Below are positions 29,821 through 38,596 of a stretch of 64,000 nucleotides of DNA, piece after piece; positions within the stretch are counted from its first letter, which is position 1; each line of letters starts with the position of its first letter. This DNA is from CAVVZJ01 sp963752755 (lineage in GTDB: Bacteria > Planctomycetota > Planctomycetia > Isosphaerales > Isosphaeraceae). The stretch is taken from contig CAVVZJ010000010.1 in NCBI GenBank assembly GCA_963752755.1, forward strand, positions 124,001 through 188,000, written 5' to 3'. Below the pieces are notes generated by a model. That model searched no databases and was not told where the DNA came from. It worked only from the letters and a program-made list of their open reading frames with translations. The translations under genes were made by a program, and so were the position numbers.

Positions 29821-30898
29821 TCGCGTTCCAGGTCTGGGAGAGGGCGTAAGCCCGAGCAGAGACCGCCAGCCGTCGGCGACGCGGAGCGTCGTCGGCGAGG
29901 CCGCGGAGCGCATCCGCCAGAGTGGAGGGTGGGTCGGTTGACTCGACCAGAAGGCCCGTCTCGCCAGGACGGACCGTGTCACCGGGACCGCCGGCGCGGA
30001 CAGCGACGACGGGCAGTCCCGATGCCATCGCTTCGAGGATCACGTTGCCGAAGGTCTCCGTCAGGCTGGCAAAGGCGAACAGGTCACAGGCGGCGTAGTG
30101 ATCAGCCAGCTCCTCGCCCGTCTTGTATCCGACAAAACGTGCTGCGGCGCCAAGCTTCTTCTCCAGGGCGGGTCGGGCCGGGCCGTCGCCCACGATCAAG
30201 ATCCGGACCTGCGGGCAAGACGCCTCGACTCGCACCAAGGCTTCTGACAGGTAATCGACATTCTTCTCGGCCGCGATCCGGCTGACATGCCCGATCACGA
30301 CATGCTCGGGGCCGAACCCGAGTGCTTCCCGGATCGCCTGCCGCCCCGGACGGTCGGGGCGGAACAAGGTGCCATCCACTCCCCGCGGCCAGAGCACCAG
30401 GCGGCGAAAGCCCCGGCCTTCCAAATCGGCGATCGTCGCCCGCGAGGGGACGTAGGTTTCGATTGTCCGATTGTGAAACCATCGCAGATAACGCCAGACG
30501 AGCCCGTTGAGCCAGCCGACCCGGTAATGCCTCGTATATTGATCGAAGTTCGTATGGAAGCTCGAAACCACAGGATACTTCCGCCGGAGACCATGACGCA
30601 GCACACTGAGCCCGAGCGTCGCCTCGGTGGCGATGTGGACGATGTCGGGGCGGAAGGCGTCGATGGAACGCTTGACCTGCCCAAATGGCGGCAAGGGCAG
30701 GTAAAGCTCTCGATAAAAGGGCAAATTCCACGACCGGACGACCTGCCTGTGCTCATTGGTCGGAGGCTCGCCGTAGTCGGGAATCACGAGTTGCACGGTG
30801 TCGCCGGCCTCGGTCATGACGCGCACGAGCTGTCCGAGGGTCCGAGAGACCCCATTGACCTGGGGGAAGTAGGTTTCGGTCACGAGTGTCACGCGCAT
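29753..30898 (-). CDS. GT4 glycosyltransferase (mannosyltransferase-like)
   Basis: A 381-residue GT-B enzyme, intact. The N terminus MRVTLVTETYFPQVNGVSRT is diagnostic of the GT4 subgroup that includes GDP-mannose-dependent mannosyltransferases (MgtA/PimB-like) and sulfoquinovosyl transferase SqdX. Other landmarks are PDIVHIATEATLG, VVSSFHTNFDQYTRHY, LWPRGVDGTLFRPDR, the donor-binding region VIGHVSRIAAEKNVDYL, ILIVGDGPARPALEKK and the E-x7-E motif SLTETFGNVILEAMASGLPVV. The acceptor is probably a lipid-linked sugar or diacylglycerol. The gene converges on the two membrane glycosyltransferases, so this 6.5-kb region looks devoted to surface glycan or glycolipid synthesis. Sugar specificity is inference. 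Confidence 0.9.
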   Translation of the reverse strand: MRVTLVTETYFPQVNGVSRTLGQLVRVMTEAGDTVQLVIPDYGEPPTNEHRQVVRSWNLPFYRELYLPLPPFGQVKRSIDAFRPDIVHIATEATLGLSVLRHGLRRKYPVVSSFHTNFDQYTRHYRVGWLNGLVWRYLRWFHNRTIETYVPSRATIADLEGRGFRRLVLWPRGVDGTLFRPDRPGRQAIREALGFGPEHVVIGHVSRIAAEKNVDYLSEALVRVEASCPQVRILIVGDGPARPALEKKLGAAARFVGYKTGEELADHYAACDLFAFASLTETFGNVILEAMASGLPVVAVRAGGPGDTVRPGETGLLVESTDPPSTLADALRGLADDAPRRRRLAVSARAYALSQTWNAIMGGLRERYLKVLQTLPVPAGA

Positions 30899-31123
30899 GC
30901 TTGCCTCCCGCTGAGTCGGCCGTCTCCGATCGGGCCGACCATCTTAGCAACCGTGCCGGGCCGAGTCGAACCGGACCCGGCGGCGCAGGCTGGTTTGGAC
31001 TTCTACAGATTTCCCAGCCTGTGCAATTTCGGTTATTGTGGCGGGAGAGTTGTTGCCAGTCAGGGGAACACTTGGCCCCTTGCATCGGTTGCCGGCATTC
31101 GCAGTTAGTGGAGGGAACATCCC

Positions 31124-33183
31124 ATGGCGGACAAGGCACTCATCCTCGGGATCAACCACTACAAGTCGGTCAGCGCGCTCCGCGGCTGTGTCAACGACGC
31201 TCAGGACATGGCCCGACTCATGGCCGAGACATTCGGGTTTGCGGCCGATCATGTCAAGGTGCTCACGGATGACGAGGTGACGAAGCGGGCAGTGCGGTCC
31301 CATGTGACCGGCTGGCTGTTCGCCGACGCCCAGCCGGGCGATCGCCTGGCCTTGCACTTCTCGGGGCACGGGTCGTTCGTGGCTGATCTCGACAAGGAGG
31401 AGGACGAGCGAGGCACCGATGAGCTGATCTGCCTGTACGACATGGACTTCTCCCGAAAAGGGTCGTACCTGACCGACGACGAGTTGCATGCCTTGCTGGC
31501 GAAGGCGCCGGAGGGAGTCCATCTCTCGGTCTTTCTCGACAACTGCCATTCCGGCACGGGCACGAAGTTATTGATTCCATCGAGCAAGACGATGGGCTCG
31601 CAGGCGTATCCCCGGCTGATCGAGGAGGACACGGCGTCCCGGGTGGCCCAGTCGGTGGCCAGCGCCGGGGGAAAACGATGGGCGGGGTCGAACTGGCGCG
31701 GGCGGTGCTCAACCCATCAGCGGAGTCGCAGGTGATCGCGCGGTTCGTCGAGCCGCCGCCGGAGGTCGTGGCGGCGGTCGAGGCTCTGGGGGGACGCCGG
31801 TCGCTGGCGCGGAAGTTGCCAATGGTGATGAATCACGTTTTGATGGCCGCTTGTCTCGACTCGCAGACTGCGGCCGATGCCTATCTCGAAGGCAGTTTTC
31901 GCGGAGCGTTCACCTATTTCCTAGCCAGGACGCTGCGGGAGGCCGGCCGTCAGCTCGACCGCCACGAACTGGCCGCGCGATTGGCACGAGCGTTGAAGAC
32001 GGCCGGATTCTCACAGGTCCCCCAACTTGAGCCCGAAGGTCTCTCCGGCCCACTCTTCAGCGCGATGGAACCGGCCAAGGAACAACCGCACCCGCCCGAC
32101 GGAGCGTCACCTCCGAAACCGTCACTCGAACCTCCGACCGGGCCGACGCCGATCGCTTCGAGTGAGGCGGTGGCTCTCTTCCGAGAGTTCCTTCAGACGA
32201 GCAACAGGCTCATCGACCTGATCCGGACCACCGGCGGGCCGGAGCTGGCGCAAGCCGAGCCCAAGGTGCTGCAGGCTCGGCAACTCGTTTACGTCCACGG
32301 GATCGGCACGCATCTGCCCGGTTTCTCCGATGCGTGGTGGGAGGCGATGCGTCCGTATGTGCCGATCCTCTGGCCGGGGAAACTGGGAGGCAACCGGCAC
32401 GAAGCTTACTGGAGCGACCTCGTCAACCGGATTCCCGCCCCCAAGGCTGCGGCGGAGGCTGTCGCACCCGAATCGGCGTCGGAAGCCGAAGCGCGGCAGG
32501 TCGCCGAGGAACTCCGAGCGGCGCTGCAGGACCGGATTCAACAGCAAAAGACGGTCGCCGCCGCCGCGGCACATATCGCGGGTCAACCTGAGGACGCGAC
32601 ACGCGACCTGGTCGAACCTCAGGGCCAGGCCGAGATCGCGGTCGCCCACGGCCTCGGCCCCTTCGGCGGCATCGACGACTTCGCTCGCTATCTCACCGAT
32701 CGGCCGCTCCGCAAGCAAATCCTGAACCGCTTCCGACAGACAGTCCTCCCTTTGTTGCAGGCCGGGAACTCGGTCGAGATCATCGCGCATAGCTGGGGCA
32801 CGGTCATCGCCTACGAAGCGCTCCGCCTCTGGGATGCGGAGACGACCCTGCCGGCCGATTCCGTTCACAACTTCTTCACGGTCGGCAGCGCCCTGTCGAT
32901 TCCACCCGTCAAGAGCCGGCTTCTCCCCGAAGTCCGCGACGGCCGCAAGCCGCGGCTCGTCCGACAATGGCTGAACCTCGATGCTCAGGGCGATCCTGTC
33001 GGCGGCTGGCTCCGCGGCCAGCCCTTCCAGGTTGATCGCGAGTTTCCGAACTTGCCGGCCGTTGGCTGCACACGCATCCTCTGGATCTTGCCCGATCCGG
33101 TCTGCGCCCACAGTTCTTACTTCGTGGATGCGAACGTCGAGGTGAACCGCGACATCTTCGGCCGTTATATCGAGCAACCTTGA
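31124..33183 (+). CDS. Caspase (C14) domain fused to alpha/beta-hydrolase, one frameshift
   Basis: Two reading frames that join into one 686-residue protein. The span is one base short of a multiple of three, and adding one A to the run at 31672-31675 turns GGKRW into GGKTMGGVELARAVLN and restores the frame. Residues 1 to about 300 are a caspase/metacaspase domain: ALILGINHYKSVSALRGCVN, catalytic His82 in LALHFSGHGSF, catalytic Cys141 in SVFLDNCHSGTG, and the p10-like segment VLMAACLDSQTAADAYLEGS followed by FRGAFTYFLARTL. After a Pro-rich linker (about 315-345), residues about 385-686 form an alpha/beta-hydrolase: LVYVHGIGTHLPGF (oxyanion loop), nucleophile Ser557 in EIIAHSWGTVIAYEAL, probable Asp624 (NLDAQGDPVGG) and His663 (CAHSSYF). 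Both active sites look complete. GGAGGGA precedes ATG 31124. It is not obviously in an operon. A regulated lipase or esterase effector is inference. Confidence 0.88.
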
Positions 33184-33438
33184 TCGTTCATCTTCGCTCA
33201 CCGCACGTTCCCGCCACCTGTCAGAAGAGACGATTCAGGCGACTCGCCCGGACAGATCCGGAGACCTCGGAAAAGAGCCGCAGAGTTTACGACAAAAAAC
33301 TCAAGATTCTACGATAATCGCGGACCGGATCTTCGATGATGTAGTCGTTACCTCCGCAAAAGCGGCGCCCGAGGACGAGCGCCGCGAAGCCCGTTCGACG
33401 CCCGAACACGCCACGCCACCGTTTGAGGGGTATCGACC

Positions 33439-33873
33439 ATGCACCGTCTGACCGGCAACCGCGAGAACGGCAAGCAATCGGCTCTTCACCACCGCGCCGG
33501 CGAGGTTCCTCCTCCCGCGCACCGCCAAGCTGGCGATGACATCCGCGACCCATTCCCCGGCCACGACGCGTCCCGAGAGCCCGGAGCGACCAGGACCCGC
33601 GACGGCCGATCCCCCGAGGATTTTGAGACATTCGCCAGCGCGGTTCACCAGGAACTGGCGCCCGCCGGTCTTCTGGAGCGGGTCCTGGCCGACGTGGTGG
33701 CGCGTTCGGCCTGGGAACTCGACTGCAGTGACCATTCCCGCCGCCGCGATCGGCTCGGGTCGCAACGCAACTTGCTCCAAGCCCTCGACGCTCTGGAGCA
33801 ACTCCGCGACCGCCGATCTCGACGCTGGGGCCGCGCCGAGCGTCCACACGCCGGCCGAGGAGCCAACCCGTGA
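33439..33873 (+). CDS. Hypothetical protein related to the NALKHGL-type family
   Basis: A 144-residue reading frame. The central stretch PEDFETFASAVHQELAPAGL and LERVLADVVARSAWELD resembles the conserved core of a family common in planctomycetes, in which a short basic N terminus is followed by an EAFEAL...LAPxxxLE...A..AWRL helical region. The family's function is unknown. The N terminus here (MHRLTGNRENGKQSALHHRA) is weakly conserved. Good codon use in this frame ends near 33800 and continues in the next frame into the DUF433 segment. The two may therefore be one gene of about 254 codons with one indel, or two overlapping genes. It follows the caspase-hydrolase gene by 255 bases. Confidence 0.5.
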   Translation: MHRLTGNRENGKQSALHHRAGEVPPPAHRQAGDDIRDPFPGHDASREPGATRTRDGRSPEDFETFASAVHQELAPAGLLERVLADVVARSAWELDCSDHSRRRDRLGSQRNLLQALDALEQLRDRRSRRWGRAERPHAGRGANP

Positions 33874-34201
33874 CCTCGATCGCCTGGCCCGTTGTGCCCC
33901 CTACCACGTCGAGGGTCTCGACACCGAGGGAGGCGCCGATCCGGCCGATGCCTCCGCGCCCGTCCCCGCCGAGCCCATCGACGGACTCTGGCGCAACCGC
34001 CTGCTCTTCGACCCCGAGGTCTCCGACTCCTCACCCGTCGTCCGAGGTACCTGGATCACCGCATCCCGTGTCGTCAGCCTGATCGTTGACGGATGGTCCT
34101 GGGCCGACATCCTCCGCACCCATCCCGAGTTGACCGAGGCCGATCTCCGGGCCTGCCTCCACTACACCATCGAACAGGAAGACGCCCCCCTCGTTCTCTG
34201 A
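33800..34201 (+). CDS. DUF433-domain protein (start not resolved)
   Basis: The C-terminal half reads LLFDPEVSDSSPVVRGTWIT, then VSLIVDGWSWADILRTHPEL and EADLRACLHYTIEQE. This matches the DUF433 pattern (DPxxxGxPVxRGTxI...L..G.S..EIL...P.LT..DI..AL.Y). DUF433 proteins are small helical proteins often annotated as antitoxin-like or DNA-binding. No toxin gene of the PIN/DUF5615 type follows. No convincing start codon with a ribosome site was found; a GTG at 33728 is in frame. Either the start lies inside the upstream gene or the two are one frameshifted gene. The position given marks where codon use switches to this frame. Confidence 0.6.
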   Translation, partial: NSATADLDAGAAPSVHTPAEEPTRDLDRLARCAPYHVEGLDTEGGADPADASAPVPAEPIDGLWRNRLLFDPEVSDSSPVVRGTWITASRVVSLIVDGWSWADILRTHPELTEADLRACLHYTIEQEDAPLVL

Positions 34202-34284
34202 ACCTCCCAGCTCCAAACTTGCCAATTCGTTGCGTCCAAACGCCAATTCGGCGTCAGTGTCGGTCCCGGCGTCTTCGCTTCCGA

Positions 34285-34308
34285 CCATGTTTGTTTTTTT
34301 CAACATGG
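34285..34308. repeat. Small hairpin with T-rich loop
   Basis: CCATGTT at 34285-34291 pairs with AACATGG at 34302-34308 around a T-rich loop. It lies 84 bases after the DUF433 stop and about 155 bases before the BNR protein start. It is AT-rich against a GC-rich background. Its role as terminator or leader structure is uncertain. Confidence 0.35.
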
Positions 34309-34462
34309 CCGGAATCTCATTGGCGGCGTCTCTCACCGCTCGCTAGGATGCTCCGCGTCATCATGAGCAATCACTCGACATGAAGAATTGGCTGCAAAGA
34401 AGGCTGATTGCAACATACCTACCATCAAGGCTCAACCTGTTGCAACCGAAGGAATGGAACCC

Positions 34463-37396
34463 ATGAAGAACTTCAGGATGAGCGGCACTGGCGAAGCAAG
34501 TCGGTCCCTTGACCGAATTTGCGACACCGTCGCGGACCGATCCAGCCGGCGGCGCGTGGTGGCGTGGCGGATAGCTCGCATTGAGGGTCTGGAAGATCGG
34601 ACGCTGCTCTCGTTGAGCTATCCGCTCGACCGCTCGGCTTGGACGGCAATCGGACCGGCCCCGATTGGCCAGTCAAACCCCTCGGCCGGTCGCTCCGTGG
34701 GCGTGGTTGTGGACCCAATCGACGTCAACCGGATCTTCCTCGCGGCGGCCGGCGGCGGCGTCTGGCGGACGACCAACGGGGGCCAGGACTGGTCCCCCTT
34801 GACCGACAATCAGCCGGTCCTGTTCATGGGTGCTCTGGCCATGGCGCCCAGCAATTCCAACGTCCTCTACGCCGGCACCGGCGAGGCCCACAACTCCGGT
34901 GACTCCTTCTACGGCCGCGGCATCCTCGTCTCCACCAACGGCGGCGACACCTGGACTCTCACCGGCCAGAGCGTTTTCAACCGTCTCACCGTCAACGAGA
35001 TCGCCATCGACCCGACCAACGCTAATGTCGCCTACGCCGCCGTTTGCAACTTCGGCGTGAATGGTCTTTACGGCCCCAATACAGGAATCTACAAGACGAC
35101 CGACGGCGGAGCGACCTGGACCGACACCACGTCGTCCCTCTCCTCGACCGAACAGTTCACCTCAATCCAGATCGACCCGAACCAGCCACAGACGCTTTAC
35201 GCCGCCATCGGCACCTTATTTGGCTCGTCGGTCAACGGCGTGTACAAGTCCACCAATGGCGGCGCCACCTGGTCCGCCGCAGGCAACTTCCCCCAGGGCA
35301 ACAGTAACGGCCGGATCCAGCTTGCCATCGCCCCGAGCAGCCCGAATGTCCTCTACGCCGCCATCGCCGACCCGAGCACTTACAACATCCGACTCATCTA
35401 CAAGACGACCGACAGTGGCGCGACCTGGAACGTGACGACCAATCCGCCCGAGTACATGGCCACCCAGGGCTGGTATAACAACTTCATCACCGTCAGTCCG
35501 ACCAACCCGAACGTCGTCTTCGCTGGCGGATCAAGCAATTACGGCCGGGCTGGCATCATCGAGAGCCGCAACGGCGGCTCCTCATGGTCCATAATCAAGG
35601 ACGGCACGAACGGCGTCTCACCCCACACCGACTACCACTACGGTAGTTTCGACTCCCAGGGCCGCCTGCTCGTGGTCAATGACGGCGGCATCTGGCGGCT
35701 CGACAACCCCACCCCCGGCAGCATCGCCTGGACCAACCTCAACGGCGACCTCCAGATTACCCAGTTTACCGGCGTGGCCATCGACCCGACCAACCGGAAC
35801 ATCGCCTACGGCGGCAGCCAGGACAACGGCACCGAGAAGTTCAACGACGCCCTCGGCTGGACCCAGATCCGTGGCGGCGACGGCGGTTACGTCCGCATCG
35901 ACCCGACCAGCCCGAACACCGTCTATCACACCTACACCGGCACCTCGCTGGAACGATCCGATAACGGTGGCGGGACCTGGGTGAACGTCAGCAGCGGTAT
36001 CCAGGGTAACGGCAACTTCTACTCCTTCTACCAGGTGGACCAGAACGGCCGGGTCCTCTTCGGAACCGACCGGATCAACGTCAGCACCAACAAGGGCGCG
36101 AGCTGGTCGCAGATCAGCAACCCGGGCGTCGCCGGCTGGCCGACGCAAACCACGGTCAACGCGATCGAGGTCGCCCAGACCAATCCGAGCGTCATCTACG
36201 CGGCCGCCAACCAATCCGTTTACATCTCGACCAACAACGGCAGCACCTGGACCTTCTCGAACGTGCCCGGTGGCTCCGTCCTGGCCCTGGAGATCGATCC
36301 GACCAACAGCCAGGTCGCATACGCCGTGCGCGATGCGTTCGGTGGCGGTCACGTCTTTAAGACCACCAACGGTGGCGCGAGCTGGACCGACATCAGCGGC
36401 AACCTTCCGGACCTGCCGACCAACACGATCAAGGTCGGCAAGACGTCCTCCGGCGACGTGCTCTACATCGGCAATGACGACGGCGTCTATAGCTCCTCTG
36501 ACGGCGGCGCTCACTGGTCCCGCCTCGGTGACGGATTGCCGCACGCTCAGGTCGTCGAGCTGGCCCTGAACCCGACTCTGGAGATCCTCGCGGCCGGCAC
36601 CCACGGCCGGGGCATGTTCGAGCTTTCGCTTGCCACGACTCCGGTCCTTACGGTGGACAACACCGCCTTCAGCTTCCGCGTGCTCGGATCTGGCTGGAGT
36701 CTCGAATCCGGTGGCCTCGGCGGCAGCTACCGCGCCCATGCCACTGGCAACGGCTCCACTTCCGCCCGCTGGAGTTTCGGCCAGGTCCCCGGCACCTACG
36801 AGCTTTTTGCCACCTGGGTCCCCGACCCGAGCAACGCCACCGCAGCCACCTACCTGATCTTCGATGGCGCCAGCCAGATCGGCAGCGTCACCGTCAATCA
36901 GCGACTCGCCTCCAACGGCACCCTGACCAGCGGCGCCGTCTTCCAGAGCCTGGGTGTCTTCACCAGCACGACGAACTCGATCTCGGTTCGCCTGGCCGAC
37001 TCCAGCACCGGCCGGGTCGTGGCCGACGCGATGTACCTCGCCAACCCCTACGCAGCCGCCACCGGCAGCTTGCCCGTCATGTCCACCTCAGCTGTCGTCC
37101 CGCCCGCCTCTAGCAGCAGCTTCGACGGCGCAACGGCCGGCTCCCTCGACGTCGCCCCACCACCGATACCCCAGCCGGCGATCATGCCGCCGAGCACGTT
37201 CCTCGTCCCACCCTCGAGCTTCCCGGGCCTTATCACGTTCGTGATGCTGCCCCCCGTGCCGACATCCGCTCCGATCGCGGCCCCTGCCTCGGCCCTCGAT
37301 CAGGCGATCGAGGGCTTCTCCCGCGGCCAATCACGCAAGGACGGGACTTCCCTCACCGTCAACCTTCCCTCGGCTTTCCGCTCGCTCCTCGATTGA
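34463..37396 (+). CDS. Secreted sortilin/BNR-repeat beta-propeller protein with LEPR-XLL-like N terminus
   Basis: A 977-residue exported protein, intact. The N terminus contains RIEGLEDRTLLSLSY, a LEPR-XLL-type motif. The body holds at least eight Asp-box repeats (TNGGQDWSP, TDGGATWTD, TNGGATWSA, TDSGATWNV, RNGGSSWSI, TNKGASWSQ, TNNGSTWTF, TNGGASWTD, SDGGAHWSR), each followed by an outer-strand motif such as IDPTNxNxxYAA. This is the VPS10/sortilin or photosystem-II-assembly-like propeller type. Near residues 730-860 a jelly-roll-like domain (DNTAFSFRVLGSGWSLESGG, then SARWSFGQVPGTYELFATW) resembles the golvesin/xanthan-lyase C-terminal domain. The C terminus is Pro/Ala-rich. I chose ATG 34463, preceded by AAGGA at nine bases. 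ATG 34454 is an alternative. The likely role is carbohydrate or protein binding at the cell surface. Confidence 0.87.
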   Translation: MKNFRMSGTGEASRSLDRICDTVADRSSRRRVVAWRIARIEGLEDRTLLSLSYPLDRSAWTAIGPAPIGQSNPSAGRSVGVVVDPIDVNRIFLAAAGGGVWRTTNGGQDWSPLTDNQPVLFMGALAMAPSNSNVLYAGTGEAHNSGDSFYGRGILVSTNGGDTWTLTGQSVFNRLTVNEIAIDPTNANVAYAAVCNFGVNGLYGPNTGIYKTTDGGATWTDTTSSLSSTEQFTSIQIDPNQPQTLYAAIGTLFGSSVNGVYKSTNGGATWSAAGNFPQGNSNGRIQLAIAPSSPNVLYAAIADPSTYNIRLIYKTTDSGATWNVTTNPPEYMATQGWYNNFITVSPTNPNVVFAGGSSNYGRAGIIESRNGGSSWSIIKDGTNGVSPHTDYHYGSFDSQGRLLVVNDGGIWRLDNPTPGSIAWTNLNGDLQITQFTGVAIDPTNRNIAYGGSQDNGTEKFNDALGWTQIRGGDGGYVRIDPTSPNTVYHTYTGTSLERSDNGGGTWVNVSSGIQGNGNFYSFYQVDQNGRVLFGTDRINVSTNKGASWSQISNPGVAGWPTQTTVNAIEVAQTNPSVIYAAANQSVYISTNNGSTWTFSNVPGGSVLALEIDPTNSQVAYAVRDAFGGGHVFKTTNGGASWTDISGNLPDLPTNTIKVGKTSSGDVLYIGNDDGVYSSSDGGAHWSRLGDGLPHAQVVELALNPTLEILAAGTHGRGMFELSLATTPVLTVDNTAFSFRVLGSGWSLESGGLGGSYRAHATGNGSTSARWSFGQVPGTYELFATWVPDPSNATAATYLIFDGASQIGSVTVNQRLASNGTLTSGAVFQSLGVFTSTTNSISVRLADSSTGRVVADAMYLANPYAAATGSLPVMSTSAVVPPASSSSFDGATAGSLDVAPPPIPQPAIMPPSTFLVPPSSFPGLITFVMLPPVPTSAPIAAPASALDQAIEGFSRGQSRKDGTSLTVNLPSAFRSLLD

Positions 37397-37458
37397 GGGG
37401 ATCGCCTTGCGGCAAGATCGTCTCGCGTGGGGCCAATTACAACGCCAGGATTGCATTC

Positions 37459-38178
37459 ATGGAAAAGTCTCTGATGAACTTCGATAGGAAACGCCTCCTC
37501 CCGGCGGTCGTCGTCGTCTTCCTGCTGGCCCTACCCGCGGCCTCCCGCGCCGGCTACCTCGACCCGACGGGGGATACTTTCAACGGCGGCGGCTTCACAC
37601 CCGACATCACCACGTATTCCGCCACCTTCGACTCGCAGGCCGGCACGACGACTTTCACGATCGATTTCGCCAGCCCGATCGCCCGGCCCTCGGACTTCCA
37701 GTCCAACTCTCTCTACGGTTATATCGACCTCGATACCGACAAAAATGCCTCCACCGGTGGCAACGCCGCCTGGGGCGCCGATCAGACAGGCGGTAACTCC
37801 TGGATCAACTACTTCGTTGACAGCAGCTCGATCCCTGGCCCTACCATCGCCCTTGGTGACGAATACTTCGTGGACCTCGGCTCCGAAGCCAATCACGCCA
37901 ACCAGGTCGATCTGTTCAACGCCTCGACCAACACGGTCGCCGCCACCGTCCCGATCACCTACACGAGCAATAGCCTCAGTTTCACGCTCTCGCTGCTTGG
38001 CAACGGCGACGGCTCGATCAACTTCGGTATCCTCGCCGGCAGCGAGAACGCTGTCACCGACCGCGCTCCCAACGGCGATATCCCGAACATGACGGTCTCC
38101 TCCGTGCCCGAACCCTCCAGCCTGGCCCTCGTCGGCCTCGGCCTGCTGGGCCTCCTCGCCTGCCATCGCTGGCGATGA
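37459..38178 (+). CDS. PEP-CTERM-sorted secreted protein
   Basis: A 239-residue protein with a signal peptide (LLPAVVVVFLLALPAASRAG) and a C-terminal sorting signal made of SVPEPSSLALVGLGLLGLLA and a basic tail CHRWR. This is the PEP-CTERM type cleaved by an exosortase. The mature part is beta-rich with Asp-rich loops (YIDLDTDKNASTGGN, DLGSEANHAN) that could bind calcium. The specific function is unknown. The start is ATG 37459 with AGGA upstream; ATG 37474 is possible. It follows the BNR protein by 62 bases on the same strand, and a strong hairpin closes the unit at 38214. No exosortase gene is in the window. Confidence 0.87.
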   Translation: MEKSLMNFDRKRLLPAVVVVFLLALPAASRAGYLDPTGDTFNGGGFTPDITTYSATFDSQAGTTTFTIDFASPIARPSDFQSNSLYGYIDLDTDKNASTGGNAAWGADQTGGNSWINYFVDSSSIPGPTIALGDEYFVDLGSEANHANQVDLFNASTNTVAATVPITYTSNSLSFTLSLLGNGDGSINFGILAGSENAVTDRAPNGDIPNMTVSSVPEPSSLALVGLGLLGLLACHRWR

Positions 38179-38213
38179 CCGAACCAGCCCTCGCAACAAC
38201 TCAAGAACCACCC

Positions 38214-38249
38214 CCAAGCCCCCTGGCCCTCGCGGTCCCGGGGGCTTGG
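38214..38249 (+). terminator. Hairpin terminator after the PEP-CTERM gene
   Basis: A perfect 10-bp stem (CCAAGCCCCC at 38214-38223 with its complement at 38240-38249), a 16-base loop, then TATTTCC. It lies 36 bases after the PEP-CTERM stop. Stem strength and position support transcription termination, though the T tract is short. Confidence 0.7.
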
Positions 38250-38467
38250 TATTTCCGGCTGGCTCCACCAATCCGGACCGACCTCCGTTGCCTCCAACCG
38301 CGCCATGATCGGCCTCAGCGTGCCTCCACTCCGAGACCGAACCCCGGCCGTTTCGGAGAATTTCGGCCCGGACCGGCCCAGGGGACGCTAAAAAGATGGG
38401 GTGGGCGCCTGGAGCGGCGTTCCCTCACCGCCGTTCCGGATCATCGGGGCCATCCAGGAACCACTTC

Positions 38468-38528
38468 GTGTGGGACAGCCGCCCCCGGCTGTCTCGACGC
38501 CGGACAGCCGGGGGCGGCTGTCCCACAC
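38468..38528. repeat. 26-bp perfect palindromic (REP-like) repeat
   Basis: Arm 38468-38493 (GTGTGGGACAGCCGCC...) and arm 38503-38528 are exact reverse complements over 26 bases, separated by nine bases. There is no T tract, and each arm has its own inner ACAGCC/GGCTGT symmetry. It sits in the 418-base gap before the EF-hand/methyltransferase gene, 69 bases from its ATG. It looks like a dispersed palindromic element rather than a terminator. I recall translated versions of this sequence appearing in predicted proteins from high-GC environmental genomes, but have not checked. Confidence 0.85.
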
Positions 38529-38596
38529 GGGAGCCGAAACTCCGAAGTCGTTCTTGGACGCCTTCATCGAGAATTCTGTTCTCGGGAGAGGAGACC

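Noticed and set aside
31124..31735. A stand-alone 203-residue caspase
   Set aside because: It would lack the p10-like segment, which is present in the next frame just after a homopolymer; one added A joins them.
33301..33849. Minus-strand frame opposite the NALKHGL-like gene
   Set aside because: The plus strand has better codon use and a recognisable core; the minus frame has none.
38468..38528. Rho-independent terminator
   Set aside because: There is no T tract and a better terminator already lies at 38214-38249; the 26-bp exact arms look like a repeat element.
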